Source of the DNA: an uncultured Cohaesibacter sp.
GTDB taxonomy: Bacteria; Pseudomonadota; Alphaproteobacteria; Rhizobiales; Cohaesibacteraceae
Length of the DNA stretch: 64,000 nucleotides
Reading direction: 5' to 3'
NCBI RefSeq assembly: GCF_963682185.1
Contig: NZ_OY821667.1
Span: 3,857,501 to 3,921,500, forward strand
A program made the position numbers and the translations under genes. Below are positions 33,519-43,103 of this stretch, piece after piece (the stretch's first letter is position 1; each line of letters opens with the position of its first letter). Below the pieces are notes generated by a model, which did not search any database, was not told the DNA's origin, and worked only from the letters and a program-made list of their open reading frames with translations.

Positions 33519-34385
33519 ATGAAAAAAACGTCCCTTCTTAGCGTGGCCCTTGTGGCCGGTATGCTGTCTGTTTCCGCGCACGCAGCCCAAACAATGAATA
33601 AGGACCTGCACGCAAAACTGCCAGCGGCCATCCAGGAAGCCGGCAAGATGATTGCTGTCAACAATGGCTCCTTTCCTCCGTATGAATTTGTTGAAGGCAC
33701 CAAGCTGACCGGGGCCACGGCTGACCTGTCGCACGCTGTGGGTGAAGTTCTTGGCGTTGAAATCTCCCATGCATCTGTTGCCGGCCTTTCCGCAGTTCTA
33801 AGCGGTATCGCAGCAGACCGTTATCAGTTTGCCATGGGCCCAATCGGAGACTTCCCAAAACGCCGCACCTCCAATGACTTTGTCGACTGGGTAAACGAAT
33901 TCGTGGTCTTTGCCGTTCAGAAGGGCAACCCGCAGAATATTGACGACCTGTCCACCGTATGTGGCAAGCGCATTGCTGTGATGTCAGGCGGGTCCGCAGA
34001 GCGCGTGATCATCGCCCAGTCTAAAAAATGTGAAGATGAAGGCCAGACTGCGGTCGACATCAAGTCTTTCACCGACCAGCCGACCTCCATTATGGCCGTT
34101 CGCGCCAACCGTGCTGATGCATTCTTCTCTTCCCAAGCTCCTCTGACCTACTTCGTGCAGACCTCTGAAGGTCAGCTCGAACTGGCTGGCGTTGGTCAGG
34201 CCAACGGCTTCCCGCGCCTGTTCCAGGGCGCCGTGGTGCCGAAGGATTCCCCGCTTGGCCCTGTTCTCGAAGAAGCCCTCAAGATCCTCAAGGACAATGG
34301 AACCTATGAGGAGATCATGAAAAAATGGGGTCTCGAAAACAACATGATTGATGAAATCGGCATGAACCGCGGCGAGGCTCTGTAA
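33519..34385 (+). CDS. polar amino acid ABC transporter, binding protein
   Basis: The product is 288 residues. A signal peptide (residues 1 to about 22, ending AHA) precedes a family 3 solute-binding domain with FPPYEFVEGTKLTGATADL near the start, the usual ligand-contact region. AGAGGAA precedes the ATG. It delivers an amino acid or similar small zwitterion or acid to the permease encoded next. Confidence 0.9.
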   Translation: MKKTSLLSVALVAGMLSVSAHAAQTMNKDLHAKLPAAIQEAGKMIAVNNGSFPPYEFVEGTKLTGATADLSHAVGEVLGVEISHASVAGLSAVLSGIAADRYQFAMGPIGDFPKRRTSNDFVDWVNEFVVFAVQKGNPQNIDDLSTVCGKRIAVMSGGSAERVIIAQSKKCEDEGQTAVDIKSFTDQPTSIMAVRANRADAFFSSQAPLTYFVQTSEGQLELAGVGQANGFPRLFQGAVVPKDSPLGPVLEEALKILKDNGTYEEIMKKWGLENNMIDEIGMNRGEAL

Positions 34386-34387
34386 AG

Positions 34388-35320
34388 ATGAAGACTGCGC
34401 CCCTGCCAGAATTGCAAAACAGTCCGGAAGACTCCCTGCGCGATGTCGCTGGGGCGCATCTTCCTTTGCCAAAAAGCAAGATCATCCTCTGGATGATCGT
34501 GCTGCTTTTTGGCTCAGACTTTGCATTGACCGTGGCCACGAACAAGAATTTCGGATGGCCGACGGTTGGACAATATTTCTTCAATGAAACCGTGATGCAG
34601 GGTCTTTGGGTTACCCTGTGGCTGGCTGTTGTCAGCATGCTGATTGGTGTCGTGCTTGGATTGCCGATTGCCATCGGTCGCATGTCAAAAGATCCCTTGG
34701 CCCGCAGTTTGTCGAACGCCTATGTCTGGATCTTCCGCGGAACTCCACTGCTGGTGCAGTTGATCCTCTGGTATAACCTGTCCTTCCTGTTCCCAAAGAT
34801 TGGGCTCAAGATCCCGTTCGGGCCTACACTGATTGAATGGAACGCCAATGATCTCATCACCCCGATCACGGCTGCCATCATTGGCCTGGCGCTTAACGAG
34901 GCGGCCTATATGGCAGAGATTATTCGAGGCGGTCTGCTGTCCGTTCCGCGTGGTCAGCGGGAAACGGCCGAAGCGTTCGGCATGAAGCCGATGCGCGCCC
35001 TGTGGCGGATCATCATTCCGCAAGCCATGAAGACCATCGTCCCCCCAACCGGCAACCAGTTCATCAACATGATCAAGGCCACGGCTCTTGTGTCGGTGAT
35101 CGCCATGGCAGATCTGCTCTACTCGGTTCAGTCGATCTACAACCGTACGTTCGAGGTCATTCCCCTGCTGATGGTCGCCGTGCTCTGGTATCTGCTCATC
35201 ACTTCGATTCTCAGCTACGTGCAGGCTCATATCGAGCGTTACTACTCGCGCGGGGATTCGATGTATGCTGCCCGCGATACATCAGATGATGGCAAAAAAA
35301 CAGAGGAGGGCGCAAAATGA
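34388..35320 (+). CDS. polar amino acid ABC transporter, permease
   Basis: The 310-residue inner-membrane permease has an extended charged N terminus (about 40 residues) followed by six membrane segments. The His/Glu/Gln-permease signature for the ATPase coupling helix is present (ETAEAFGMKPMRALWRIIIPQA). With only one permease gene in the operon it must act as a homodimer. It overlaps the ATPase gene by four bases. Confidence 0.92.
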   Translation: MKTAPLPELQNSPEDSLRDVAGAHLPLPKSKIILWMIVLLFGSDFALTVATNKNFGWPTVGQYFFNETVMQGLWVTLWLAVVSMLIGVVLGLPIAIGRMSKDPLARSLSNAYVWIFRGTPLLVQLILWYNLSFLFPKIGLKIPFGPTLIEWNANDLITPITAAIIGLALNEAAYMAEIIRGGLLSVPRGQRETAEAFGMKPMRALWRIIIPQAMKTIVPPTGNQFINMIKATALVSVIAMADLLYSVQSIYNRTFEVIPLLMVAVLWYLLITSILSYVQAHIERYYSRGDSMYAARDTSDDGKKTEEGAK

Positions 35321-36081
35321 CCAAACCCATCTTGCGTGCACGCAACTTGCACAAGTCCTTTGGCAGCAATGAAGTTCTCAAGGGTATTGACCTCGATGTT
35401 GCTCCATCTGAAGTGGTCGCCATTCTCGGTCCATCCGGGTCTGGAAAATCAACATTCCTGCGCTGCATCAACCAGCTTGAACATATCGATAAGGGTTTCA
35501 TCGAAGTCGATGGAGAACAGATCGGCTACCAGCTCAAGAATGGCAAGCTCGTAGCCCTGCCAAATGCTGCCATTGCTCTGCAAAGGGGCAAGATGGGCAT
35601 GGTCTTCCAGAGCTTCAACCTGTTTCCGCACATGACGGTGCTGCAGAATGTCATCGAGGCACCGGTCGGTGTCCATGGGGTCAAGAAAGCCGAGGCAATC
35701 GAAACCGCCAAGGAACTCATTGCCAAGGTGGGCTTGTCGGAAAAGCTAAACGCTTATCCTGGCCAACTCTCCGGTGGACAACAGCAGCGGGTGGCCATTG
35801 CGCGCGCCTTGGCCATCAAGCCTAAAATCCTGCTGTTTGATGAGCCGACATCAGCGCTTGATCCGGAACTGGTCGGCGAAGTGCTGGCCACGATGCGTGA
35901 TCTGGCGTCACAGGGACTGACCATGATCGTTGTGACACATGAAATTGGCTTCGCCCGTGAAGCCGCAGATCGGGTTGTCTTCATGGATGGCGGCCACGTC
36001 ATCGAGCAGGGCAAGCCGGAGCATGTTCTGGTCAAGCCACAGCATGCCCGGACACAGTCGTTCCTGTCGCGTTTCATCTAG
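35317..36081 (+). CDS. polar amino acid ABC transporter, ATPase
   Basis: The product is 254 residues. Walker A is GPSGSGKST, the signature is LSGGQQQR, Walker B is ILLFDEP, and the switch histidine is in VVTHE. It has the short insertion between Walker A and the Q-loop (EQIGYQLKNGKLVALP) common in opine/histidine-type importers. It powers the permease encoded upstream. Confidence 0.95.
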   Translation: MTKPILRARNLHKSFGSNEVLKGIDLDVAPSEVVAILGPSGSGKSTFLRCINQLEHIDKGFIEVDGEQIGYQLKNGKLVALPNAAIALQRGKMGMVFQSFNLFPHMTVLQNVIEAPVGVHGVKKAEAIETAKELIAKVGLSEKLNAYPGQLSGGQQQRVAIARALAIKPKILLFDEPTSALDPELVGEVLATMRDLASQGLTMIVVTHEIGFAREAADRVVFMDGGHVIEQGKPEHVLVKPQHARTQSFLSRFI

Positions 36082-36144
36082 TCTTGTCACGCGGTTTCAG
36101 AAAGTAAGATTTAAAGAGGAAGGTGCCTCCGGCATCTCGTTCCA

Positions 36145-37314
36145 ATGGAAAAACTCGCCACGATCGCCGATCTTGAACCGGCAAAAGACGATCTGATTGC
36201 CATCCGGCATCACTTGCACGCCCACCCGGAGCTTTCAGGAGATGAGCAGCAGACTGCGGCGTTTGTCGCCGAAAAGTTAGAGGCATGGGGCTATGAAGTC
36301 TTCCGCAATGTCGGCGGCCACGGGGTGGTCGGGCGCCTACGCGTCGGTGACGGCAACCGCTCCGTCTCCATTCGAGCCGACATGGATGCTCTGCCCATCA
36401 CCGAAGAAACCGGGCTTGACTATGCCAGCACGGTTCCTGGTGTCATGCATGCCTGTGGCCATGACGGGCACACGACCATGCTGCTCGGTGCTGCGCAGTA
36501 TCTGGCGCGCACCCGCAACTTCTCCGGTACCCTCAATCTCGTGTTCCAACCCTCTGAGGAAGCCGCCAAGTCAAGCGGCGCGGTTGCCATGATGAAGGAT
36601 GGTCTGTTTGAGCGTTTCCCTTGTGATGCAATCTTTGGATTGCACAATCACCCGGGTGCTCCGGCAGGCACCGTCCTGATGCGCTCCGGTCCATTAATGG
36701 CGGCCTCCGATACGGTTTTCATCACGATCAAGGGCAAGGGTGGCCATGCTTCGCGCCCCCATCTTTGCATCGACCCGATCGTCTGCGCATCGGCCATTGT
36801 GATGGCGCTACAGACCATTGTCTCCCGCAGCATTGACTCCACCCAGACCGCAGTGGTCACGGTGGGCACGATCAATGGTGGCACCGCTGCCAATGTCATC
36901 GCCCAACAGGCCACCATGGAGCTGAGTGTCCGTTCCTTCTCTGCTGACGTTCGGGCCAAGCTGAAAGAACGGATCAAAACCGTTGTGGAAACCCAATGCG
37001 CATGCTGGGGAGCCGAGCCGACCATCGAGTTTGATGAGGGGCACCCTGTGGTCGACAATGCGCCCGCCGAGACAGAATTTGCCAAAATGGCCGTCGAGGA
37101 ACTGATTGGTGCGGGGAAGGTTGAACTATGCCACCTTATTCCGGGTAGTGAAGATTTCTCCCATTATCAGGAGCAAAAGCCTGGTTGTTTCATTCGGCTC
37201 GGGAATGGTGAGAATTCCGCCATGCTTCACAATCCTCACTACGATTTCAATGATGAAAGCCTCACGACAGGAGCGGCTATGTGGGCAAGAATAGCTGAAC
37301 GATATCTGAGTTAA
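36145..37314 (+). CDS. M20-family amidohydrolase
   Basis: The 389-residue metallopeptidase-like enzyme has the di-metal residues in RADMDALPI, ACGHDGHT, EEAAKSSGA and the dimerisation-domain histidine in GKGGHASRPH. The family includes hippurate hydrolases, N-acyl amino acid amidohydrolases and indole-acetyl-amino acid hydrolases, which cleave an amide to free an amino acid. There is no signal peptide, so it acts in the cytoplasm on the substrate taken up by the preceding transporter. The ribosome site is weak; no other start is available before an in-frame stop. Confidence 0.9.
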   Translation: MEKLATIADLEPAKDDLIAIRHHLHAHPELSGDEQQTAAFVAEKLEAWGYEVFRNVGGHGVVGRLRVGDGNRSVSIRADMDALPITEETGLDYASTVPGVMHACGHDGHTTMLLGAAQYLARTRNFSGTLNLVFQPSEEAAKSSGAVAMMKDGLFERFPCDAIFGLHNHPGAPAGTVLMRSGPLMAASDTVFITIKGKGGHASRPHLCIDPIVCASAIVMALQTIVSRSIDSTQTAVVTVGTINGGTAANVIAQQATMELSVRSFSADVRAKLKERIKTVVETQCACWGAEPTIEFDEGHPVVDNAPAETEFAKMAVEELIGAGKVELCHLIPGSEDFSHYQEQKPGCFIRLGNGENSAMLHNPHYDFNDESLTTGAAMWARIAERYLS

Positions 37315-37437
37315 GATCGACATTCTCAGCCGAACAGAAAGGCAGCTCTCAACGAGATCTCGAATGCGGTTTGAATGGATTTCCAAAATGGCAACAATGG
37401 CGAAGCTGGCCAGCTGATGCAGTGAAAGCCTCCAATG

Positions 37438-37770
37438 TTATGTCATGAGGCACATGTCATGGGCAGTGGAATTTTTTCTCACACCACCGGCTAATTTAGA
37501 CAGAACAACGACCTCGGAATGATCAATATAGTCGTTGATACCTGCGAACATTTCGGTGATATGCGAAGAGGCCAGATGCTTGTCCAGAGATTCCTGACTG
37601 AGCCATTCTTCTGTCCAGACAAATCTGCGCGGGTCGTTGACGTCACGGTTGAGCTGATAGGAGATACAGCCCTCTTCGTTCAACGTTGTCTCGATGACAC
37701 TTTGAAACATGGCGCTGAGAATTTCTTCGCAGCCATCTTTTGCATGAAAAATTGCGACCACAGGTGTCAT
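37438..37770 (-). CDS. ABM-domain (quinol monooxygenase-like) protein
   Basis: The 110-residue ferredoxin-like alpha/beta barrel protein has the ABM pattern VAIFHAKDGCEEIL, TLNEEGCISYQLNRD and FVWTEEWLSQESLDKHLASSH. Family members are cofactor-free oxygenases or isomerases of small carbonyl or quinol compounds. GGAGG at 11 nt before the ATG at 37770 sets the start. It follows the DeoR gene on the same strand after about 140 bp and may be the last gene of the tetronate operon. Confidence 0.78.
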   Translation of the reverse strand: MTPVVAIFHAKDGCEEILSAMFQSVIETTLNEEGCISYQLNRDVNDPRRFVWTEEWLSQESLDKHLASSHITEMFAGINDYIDHSEVVVLSKLAGGVRKNSTAHDMCLMT

Positions 37771-37910
37771 TTTGAGTATTTCCTCCGTTGCTAAATCGAG
37801 CACGTTGAAGTCGTGCTCCGAGAATTTGCACAGCCGTACAGCCGTCCACGGTGCCGTCCTGCATAGTCATGAGGAGGCTTGAAAAAGCATTGGTCTTGGG
37901 TGGAACCGAG

Positions 37911-38675
37911 CTAGCGTTTTGCCAAAATCACTTCCGGGCCACTTTCCCGGATCGCGTTGCATGTATGCTCGTCAAGATCGCCGTCGGTGACGATAATGTC
38001 GACATCTTTTATGGCGACAGCTTTGAAGAAGCCGACCTTGCCATATTTGGTGGAATCCGTGACCAGCACACATTTGAGAGAAGCATTCACAACCGCTTGC
38101 TTGACGGGAACCTTGTCCTCCGTCGGTGTGGAGATATATCGCATATCCCACGAGGAAGCCGAAAGAAAGCCGATACCGATATTCAGCGACGATATGAATC
38201 TGGCGGCGCTTTCACCCACGCAAGACTCATTCTTGCGCAACACCTTGCCTCCGGTGTGATAGAGCTCGCAGTTGGAATGCTCACTCAAGTAGGCTTCAAC
38301 GGCAAAGTCATTGGTCAGCACCGTGATGTCATCGCGTTGAGCCAACTCGCGGGCGATCGCCAGACATGTGGTGCCAGCATCAAGATAGATCGTCGCATCC
38401 TTGGGAACCAGCTTGGCGGCTTCCTTGGCCACGATGGCCTTTTCATCCATCTGCAAGCTGTTCTTGATCTTCCTGGCCGGCTCAGCATCGATATACTCGG
38501 CCAATCGCACGCCTCCTGAAACAGTGACGACAAAGCCATCCTGTTCCAGAGCCTGAATGTCACGTCTGACCGTCATGTGTGACACATCAAGTGACTCCAT
38601 CAACTGGGCGATGCTGACGATCTCATGCTCAGTCAATAACTCGAGTATCTTTTGCTGTCTTTGTGCCGGAATCAC
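37911..38675 (-). CDS. DeoR/GlpR-family regulator
   Basis: The product is 254 residues. An N-terminal DeoR helix-turn-helix (RQQKILELLTEHEIVSIAQL, then SHMTVRRDIQ) is followed by the DeoR C-terminal sugar-phosphate sensor (IYLDAGTTCLAIARELA). The start is a GTG at 38675 that overlaps the otnC stop as GTGA; longer frames run backwards into otnC. It is the last catabolic gene of the operon and should repress it until a phosphorylated intermediate accumulates. Confidence 0.88.
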   Translation of the reverse strand: MIPAQRQQKILELLTEHEIVSIAQLMESLDVSHMTVRRDIQALEQDGFVVTVSGGVRLAEYIDAEPARKIKNSLQMDEKAIVAKEAAKLVPKDATIYLDAGTTCLAIARELAQRDDITVLTNDFAVEAYLSEHSNCELYHTGGKVLRKNESCVGESAARFISSLNIGIGFLSASSWDMRYISTPTEDKVPVKQAVVNASLKCVLVTDSTKYGKVGFFKAVAIKDVDIIVTDGDLDEHTCNAIRESGPEVILAKR

Positions 38676-39319
38676 TGGGACCCTGCCTTTGCGCTTGTTA
38701 ATTCGGATATGTCTTCTTCTGTTAGGTATCGAACAGATTGTCCAGAGGACATCAGCAAGAAGTATAATTTCATGGTTTCTTCCAGCTCTTCTGCAGCGTT
38801 CACAGCCTCGATCAGGGAATTTCCGCACACAACCGAGCCATGATTGGCCAGCAGAAAGGCTGAAGCCTTCTGCCCGGCTTCCTTCGCAGCTTCTTTTAGC
38901 TTGTCTGATCCGGGCTTGTAGTAGGGAACAACCGGCAGCTTGCCAATTTTCATCACGAAATAGGGCGTGAAAGGTTTGAAGGAATCATCCGGCTTCAGGT
39001 CGGCCAGAGATGAATAGGCCGTGGCATGGGTCGAATGGAGATGCACAATGGCGTTGCAGTCAGGCCGGGCCTCATAAACCCCCATATGCATGGGAATTTC
39101 CTTGGTGGGCTTGTGCCCGGACAGATGATTGCCATTTGCATCGATCAGCGACAGGGCTTCCGCGTCCAATCGTCCCAGACTGGAATTGGTAGGCGTAACC
39201 AGAAAATTGCCATTGGGCAGTTTCAGCGAGATATTGCCTCCACTTCCAACACTATATCCCCGATTGAAGAGCGAGGCTCCCAGTTCTACGAGCTGTTTGC
39301 GATAAGAAAGATCCGTCAT
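38672..39319 (-). CDS. otnC: 3-oxo-tetronate 4-phosphate decarboxylase (class II aldolase fold)
   Basis: The 215-residue protein has a class II aldolase/adducin fold with the metal-binding histidines in HLHSTH and ANHG, and SVGSGGNIS near the N terminus. In the pathway described for DUF1537 kinases, OtnC decarboxylates 3-oxo-tetronate 4-phosphate to dihydroxyacetone phosphate. It overlaps otnK and the DeoR gene by four bases on either side, so all three are translationally coupled. Confidence 0.88.
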   Translation of the reverse strand: MTDLSYRKQLVELGASLFNRGYSVGSGGNISLKLPNGNFLVTPTNSSLGRLDAEALSLIDANGNHLSGHKPTKEIPMHMGVYEARPDCNAIVHLHSTHATAYSSLADLKPDDSFKPFTPYFVMKIGKLPVVPYYKPGSDKLKEAAKEAGQKASAFLLANHGSVVCGNSLIEAVNAAEELEETMKLYFLLMSSGQSVRYLTEEDISELTSAKAGSQ

Positions 39320-40587
39320 AGGAAGAACTCCTGTGCTGAGAGAAAGAAGTCCTCTGCCCCAAAGTTACCAGACTTCAACGCCAGAGAAATCGGCTTGTCA
39401 ACCGCGCGAACCCACGGCACGCCTGGCGCGATTTGTGGGCCGATATGGAAGGCCTCAACTCCGAGAGATTTGACAACCGAGCCAGATGTTTCTCCGCCTG
39501 CCACGATGAAGTGATCATAATGAGCCAGCTCAAGCAGCTTGGCCAAAGTCGAGAAGAAATGCTCCACAGCCGCCCCGGAGGCTTCGGCACCAAAATTCTT
39601 CTGAATGTCTTTGAGATCATCCACTCCCGTGGTCGCATAGATCATGGGGGCGAGCTTGTTTTCATCTTTCTCATGCAAGGCCAGCCAGTCCGCGATTTCC
39701 CCCGCATATCCGGCGGCATCTTCGATGCAACGCGCGACATCAACTTTTTGGGAAACCGCCTTGCCGATATAGCGTTTGACCTGGGCATTGGTCATGACAG
39801 AGGTCGATCCCGCCAGAATGATACATTTGCCTCCGGGAGGAGCCCCCGCATCCATGCTGGTTGCTGCGCTGAGGCGATGTTTGCGCACGATTGCACGGGC
39901 AAGCCCCATGCCAAGTCCGGACCCGCCGGTGACGAGCGGCAAATCAACCAGCGCTTCGCCCAGATCAACCAGATGTTGATTGGTCAGGGTATCCGGCACT
40001 GCGTAGGTGACCCCATCAATGACCAGTTGCTCGATGGCCTGCCGGATGGCTGCCGGACCCTGATCAACTATCGTCAGGGACACATTTGCGGCTTTGCCCT
40101 TGGATTGCTGCTCTGTGAGGCGCATCAGATTGGCGTCAAGCATCGGGGTGACCGGATGATTACGCATGCCGGATTCATTCAGCAAGACGTCGCCAACAAA
40201 CAGATAGCCTTTGTATACGGTTCTGCCATTGACCGGCAGTGCAGGGCACATCACGGTTACATCGCAATCGAGCGCTTCCAGCAGGGCGTCCGTTACAGGT
40301 CCAATATTTCCTTTGGCCGAGCTGTCGAATGTCGAGCAATATTTGAAGAATATCTGTCTGCATCCCTGCGCGAGCAACCATTTCATTGCTGCAAGAGAGT
40401 CTTTGATGGCTTCCTCAGCAGGGCAAGATCTGCTTTTCAGGGAAATGATTGCTGCATCGGGCCCATCTTCATCACAATCAGTTTCCGGTATTCCGAGATA
40501 CTGGGTAACGGAAAGTCCATTTTGAACCAAGAAGCCGGCGATATCTGTACCGCCTGTAAAATCGTCAGCAATGACACCTAAATACAT
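39316..40587 (-). CDS. otnK: 3-oxo-tetronate kinase (DUF1537 family)
   Basis: The 423-residue kinase begins MYLGVIADDFTGGTDIAGFL, the acid-sugar-binding start of the DUF1537 family. The C-terminal nucleotide-binding domain has VAGGETSGSVVKSLG. It phosphorylates 3-oxo-tetronate at C4. The ATG at 40587 has AAGGA at a good distance; an ATG seven codons earlier is less likely. It overlaps otnC by four bases. Confidence 0.9.
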   Translation of the reverse strand: MYLGVIADDFTGGTDIAGFLVQNGLSVTQYLGIPETDCDEDGPDAAIISLKSRSCPAEEAIKDSLAAMKWLLAQGCRQIFFKYCSTFDSSAKGNIGPVTDALLEALDCDVTVMCPALPVNGRTVYKGYLFVGDVLLNESGMRNHPVTPMLDANLMRLTEQQSKGKAANVSLTIVDQGPAAIRQAIEQLVIDGVTYAVPDTLTNQHLVDLGEALVDLPLVTGGSGLGMGLARAIVRKHRLSAATSMDAGAPPGGKCIILAGSTSVMTNAQVKRYIGKAVSQKVDVARCIEDAAGYAGEIADWLALHEKDENKLAPMIYATTGVDDLKDIQKNFGAEASGAAVEHFFSTLAKLLELAHYDHFIVAGGETSGSVVKSLGVEAFHIGPQIAPGVPWVRAVDKPISLALKSGNFGAEDFFLSAQEFFL

Positions 40588-40677
40588 GACATCTATCCTT
40601 TTTGCCATGCCCTAAGGGCAGTCTGGCTTTGTCTTTATCGCAGTCAGCGGCACAGAGTTGGGCTGTTGCCGCCATCT

Positions 40678-40703
40678 GGCAAGCGACACGGTGCGCGCTT
40701 GCC
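40678..40703. repeat. hairpin between otnI and otnK
   Basis: GGCAAGCG and CGCTTGCC form a perfect 8-bp stem with a 10-nt loop in the 160-bp gap between otnI and otnK. It may stabilise or separate segments of the operon mRNA. Confidence 0.4.
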
Positions 40704-40748
40704 AACCGGTCCAGAACCGGGCCTTCCTTTCGGCCCATGGTCCTGTGA

Positions 40749-41537
40749 TCACTTCTGGCTATCTCGCCAGGAAGCGAACCAACCCAGACCTGCACTTGTC
40801 TCTCCTGCTGGGATATATTCGCAGCCAATCCAGCCGTCATAACCGCTTTGATCGATCACACCGAAAAGCCACTCATAATTGAGCTCGCCGATGTCGGGTT
40901 CATGCCTGTCAGGAACGCTCGCAATCTGGATGTGGCCGATATGAGGCAGGTCACGCAGCAGCTTGGTGGTGACATCCCCCTCGCCAATCTGACAATGGAA
41001 AAAATCGAACTGCACAGCCAGATTGGGCTGGTTCAACGAGCGCACGACTTCTTGCGCTTCATCCTGTCGATTGAGGAAATATTCAGGCATGCTGCGCAGA
41101 TTGATTGGCTCCAGCACAATCTTTACGCCAAATTGCTGCGCCATTTCGCATGCCAACTTGATATTGTTTTTAAGGATCGCCAACTGGTGATCTCTATCCA
41201 TCAGGGGAACACGATTGCCCGACATGACATGCACTGTCTTGCAGTTGAGAATATGGGCGTAGTTGAGTGCCTTTTCCATACTGGCCTTGAATTCGCTTTC
41301 CCTGCCCGGCAGAGATGCGATGCCGCGCTCACCCTTGGCCCAATCGCCCGGAGGAGCATTGAACAGAGCCTGGCACAATCCGTTTTTCTTCAACAGTTCC
41401 TTGAGTTTCTGCGCCTCATAATTATACGGGAACAGATATTCGACGCCGACAAATCCATCGGCAGCGGCTCGAGCAAAACGCTCCAGGAAAGGAACCTCGT
41501 TGTACATCATGCTCAAGTTGGCAGCAAAGCGTGGCAT
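40749..41537 (-). CDS. otnI: 2-oxo-tetronate isomerase (hydroxypyruvate isomerase family)
   Basis: The 262-residue TIM-barrel protein of the Hyi/xylose-isomerase-like group begins MPRFAANLSMMYNEVPFLERF. It carries conserved metal and acid residues in VLEPIN, QFDFFHCQ and HIQIASVPDRHEP. OtnI converts 2-oxo-tetronate to 3-oxo-tetronate, the substrate of OtnK. GGGAG before the ATG at 41537 sets the start. Confidence 0.88.
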   Translation of the reverse strand: MPRFAANLSMMYNEVPFLERFARAAADGFVGVEYLFPYNYEAQKLKELLKKNGLCQALFNAPPGDWAKGERGIASLPGRESEFKASMEKALNYAHILNCKTVHVMSGNRVPLMDRDHQLAILKNNIKLACEMAQQFGVKIVLEPINLRSMPEYFLNRQDEAQEVVRSLNQPNLAVQFDFFHCQIGEGDVTTKLLRDLPHIGHIQIASVPDRHEPDIGELNYEWLFGVIDQSGYDGWIGCEYIPAGETSAGLGWFASWRDSQK

Positions 41538-41607
41538 GGATAACTCCCTGAATTTTGTCGTGTGCATCATTGCTTAGGATTTGACACGACATTCGATTTT
41601 GGAGGGG

Positions 41608-41645
41608 CTCCCCCAGCCACCACCGCTTGTTTGCTGGAGGGGGAG
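41608..41645. repeat. hairpin between dehydrogenase gene and otnI
   Basis: CTCCCCCAGC (41608-41617) pairs with GCTGGAGGGGGAG (41633-41645) apart from a three-base bulge. It is a strong GC-rich intercistronic stem. Confidence 0.45.
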
Positions 41646-41664
41646 TCTTGTGTTTTTGCTCGGC

Positions 41665-43011
41665 CTATTTTGCGCCGAAGAAGAGCTCTTCCATTTCCTG
41701 ACGCAGCTTGTAGGCTCGCAGGGTGGTGTCGGCTTCTACATCATTCCAGGTGACAGATGCGCCTTTGGCGACCGGTTTGATGAGCTTGAGGTTATGGGCA
41801 AGACCCAATGGCAAGCAGCGGGCTTCAACCGACTTCTTGGCTGGCTGGATGTTGCCATAAACAGTATAGCCGCCTTCACCGTCGAGCATTTCGCCTACCT
41901 GCAAATCGCGTTTGGCGGTTGCCACGACGTCGGCATTGAAGAAGCTGGCGGTGCCGGTTGGTTCGTTGCGAAGCGCAACAGACGCAACGGAGATACCCAC
42001 TTCCAGACCGATCAGGTGCCAACGACGATAGATTGCGCAGTATCTGCCGCTATCATCGGTACGAACGCCATATTCCTGGAAGCAACGGCGGATATATTCG
42101 GTGTCACCTTCAATCACGACCCAAACACCATTGCGGATGTCATGGTCGATTGGGGTGCCATCGCGCTGCAGGCAGGAAGCCACTTCAACAACGCCTTTGC
42201 TTTCCAGCATGCCGCCATCGCTCTTTGGACGCATGACATTTGGCAGGTCATCCATGGAAGACGGATAGAATTCCAAACCATTTTCAGGAGACTGCAGATC
42301 GCAGGAGTTGGCAACTGCGGTGGATTCGATTGCAGGCTTGGAACCATCAAGGAAGGAGTTGAACATTTTCGGGTTCAGACCACCGATTTCAGCCTGTTCT
42401 GCTGTCAGCCCCCAGTCGTTCCAGACGGTTTCCGGAGTGGACTCCGAGAAGCGAGGCAGCCATTTATGGCCACGACCGGCAGCAACTACCGGGAAGCCGC
42501 AACCGCGAGCCCAATCGACCCAGTCGACGATCAGTGCAGGCTGGTCACCGAAGGCCAGGCTGTATTGCACGCCATTTTCGTTGGCGCGCTGATGCAGCAG
42601 AGCGCCGCAGAATGCATCTGCTTCAACGGTGACGTTGACGATATGCTTGCCGAACTTGAAAGATTCAAGGCAATGCTCAACGGCGGCAACCGGGTTACCG
42701 GTGCACTCGACGATAACGTCGATTTCAGGGCGCTTTACCAGATCTTCCCAGCTGTCGGTGATGAAGGTATTGCGGTTTTTCAGAGCATCTTCGAAAGAGG
42801 TCGCAGCATAGGCTTCCGGCTTCCAGCCGATACGCTTGAGGTTGGTAATCGCATTTTCTGGTTTGAAATCTGCGATACCAACCAGGTCCATACCCGGGGT
42901 GTTCGGGATCTGGGCGAGGAACATGGAACCGAACTTACCGGCTCCGATGAGGCCAACGCGGATTGGACGATTGCGGCGTTCGCACTCTACAAGTTTGGCA
43001 TACAAACTCAT
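41665..43011 (-). CDS. SAF-domain NAD(P)-dependent oxidoreductase
   Basis: The 448-residue protein starts with a Rossmann domain (GLIGAGKFGSMFLAQI) followed by a homoserine-dehydrogenase-like catalytic part. The C-terminal SAF domain has RDLQVGEMLDGEGGYTVYG and LPLGLAHNLKLIKPVAKGASVTW. AGGAGA precedes the start. In this operon it occupies the place of the dehydrogenase that makes 2-oxo-tetronate, a step usually done by LtnD-type or DenD-type enzymes of other families. That role is inferred from context. Confidence 0.75.
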   Translation of the reverse strand: MSLYAKLVECERRNRPIRVGLIGAGKFGSMFLAQIPNTPGMDLVGIADFKPENAITNLKRIGWKPEAYAATSFEDALKNRNTFITDSWEDLVKRPEIDVIVECTGNPVAAVEHCLESFKFGKHIVNVTVEADAFCGALLHQRANENGVQYSLAFGDQPALIVDWVDWARGCGFPVVAAGRGHKWLPRFSESTPETVWNDWGLTAEQAEIGGLNPKMFNSFLDGSKPAIESTAVANSCDLQSPENGLEFYPSSMDDLPNVMRPKSDGGMLESKGVVEVASCLQRDGTPIDHDIRNGVWVVIEGDTEYIRRCFQEYGVRTDDSGRYCAIYRRWHLIGLEVGISVASVALRNEPTGTASFFNADVVATAKRDLQVGEMLDGEGGYTVYGNIQPAKKSVEARCLPLGLAHNLKLIKPVAKGASVTWNDVEADTTLRAYKLRQEMEELFFGAK

Positions 43012-43103
43012 GACTATTCTCCTATTAGATTAGTAATTACCGACAAGACAAGATTGAAACAGTGGGCCGGATTGCTGCCTCCTGCAGCTGGTTTATCCGG
43101 AGC

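Noticed and set aside
38676..38828. N-terminal extension of the DeoR regulator
   Set aside because: It would lie inside otnC. The GTG at 38675 with GTGA overlap and GGCAGGG upstream gives a normal-length protein.
39433..40581. 382-codon plus-strand frame
   Set aside because: Antisense shadow of otnK caused by its codon use.
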